A stretch of DNA of 5,445 bases, taken from NCBI GenBank assembly GCA_002402535.1, contig DHGB01000058.1, positions 1 to 5,445 of the forward strand, written 5' to 3'. A model generated the notes under the pieces. It was not told the DNA's origin. It made no database searches and saw only the letters and a list, made by a program, of their open reading frames with translations. Below are positions 5,311 through 5,445 of this stretch, piece by piece. Position numbers and translations under genes: made by a program. Position 1 is the stretch's first letter. Each line of letters begins with the position of its first letter. The DNA is from Candidatus Shapirobacteria bacterium UBA4809 (GTDB taxonomy: Bacteria > Patescibacteriota > Microgenomatia > UBA12405).

Positions 5311-5445
5311 TTAAAATACTTTAGTCCCAGCTGGCAAATCTTTTTCCAGAATTAAAATACTTAGTTGCTCCTTTTGGCTCGCCGTAGCGTCGGCGGAGGC
5401 GGCAAATATCATTGCCTCAGAATCTTCCCCCATAATTTTTTTGGG
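5311..5445 (-). CDS. metG: C-terminal tRNA-binding domain, probably methionyl-tRNA synthetase (partial)
   Basis: Only the last 44 codons are in the window; the gene begins beyond the right edge. The visible start PKKIMGEDSEAMIFAAS matches the RKxMGxxSxGMxLAA strand-turn of the EMAP-II/Trbp111 tRNA-binding OB fold. The end EKDLPAGTKVF matches the usual C-terminus of bacterial MetG with that fold fused (D-x-x-P-x-G-T/S-K-V). This fold raises tRNA affinity in dimeric MetG. A stand-alone Trbp111-like protein or a split MetG beta subunit would look the same here. Between the two motifs, SADATASQKEQ is encoded by a GC-rich palindromic patch and is unlike family members I recall. The stop TAA lies 19 nt before argS, with which it probably shares a transcript. 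Confidence 0.8.
   Translation of the reverse strand, partial: PKKIMGEDSEAMIFAASADATASQKEQLSILILEKDLPAGTKVF
5377..5403. repeat. GC-rich imperfect palindrome within the metG-type gene
   Basis: This 27-bp stretch contains only two A/T pairs in an otherwise AT-rich region. On the minus strand CGCCG and CGGCG flank a six-base loop (ACGCTA), giving a five-base-pair stem. Its GCCTCCGCCG...CGGCGAGC layout resembles short GC-rich intergenic palindromes that I recall from candidate-phylum genomes. Here it is translated in frame as part of AASADATAS. Whether it belongs to a genome-wide repeat family cannot be told from one copy. Confidence 0.45.

Overview
The window is AT-rich and densely packed with housekeeping genes. 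It most likely comes from a Patescibacteria (Candidate Phyla Radiation) genome of the Microgenomates or Parcubacteria kind. The reasons are compact AT-rich genes, starts without Shine-Dalgarno sequences, an ArgS with a reduced N-terminus and a Gly in its HIGH motif, and two short repeat types that I recall as common in such genomes. lon ends in TGA followed directly by TAA, so UGA is read as stop here; this argues against the UGA=Gly lineages (Gracilibacteria, Absconditabacteria). The taxonomic call is inference; no rRNA gene is present.

Layout, left to right: (1) era on the minus strand, complete at its GTG start and cut by the left edge just before its C-terminus. (2) A 97-bp divergent promoter region with a CIRCE-like inverted repeat (TTAGCAGTA-N9-GACTGCTAA) that ends 2 nt before the lon start codon. 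(3) lon on the plus strand, 781 residues with all catalytic motifs. (4) A roughly 360-380 bp cassette in the lon/argS 3'-to-3' gap: a 96-residue GIY-YIG nuclease gene (minus strand) tightly enclosed by two inverted copies of a 30-36 bp repeat, with a partial third copy on the lon side. (5) argS on the minus strand, 528 residues, with an in-frame heptanucleotide tandem repeat in its C-terminal part. (6) The last 44 codons of an upstream minus-strand gene, read as the C-terminal tRNA-binding domain of methionyl-tRNA synthetase, carrying a GC-rich palindromic patch.

How the parts relate: the metG-type gene and argS lie 19 nt apart and probably form a translation operon; the nuclease gene starts 45 nt after argS and may be read from the same transcript. 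lon points the other way and converges on the cassette. The CIRCE-like site suggests HrcA repression of lon, placing this ATP-dependent protease in the heat-shock regulon. era is divergent from lon and shares the short control region.

The most interesting parts are the repeat-bounded GIY-YIG cassette, which looks like a minimal mobile element, and the lon operator. No tRNA or rRNA gene, CRISPR array, classical insertion sequence or convincing factor-independent terminator is visible.
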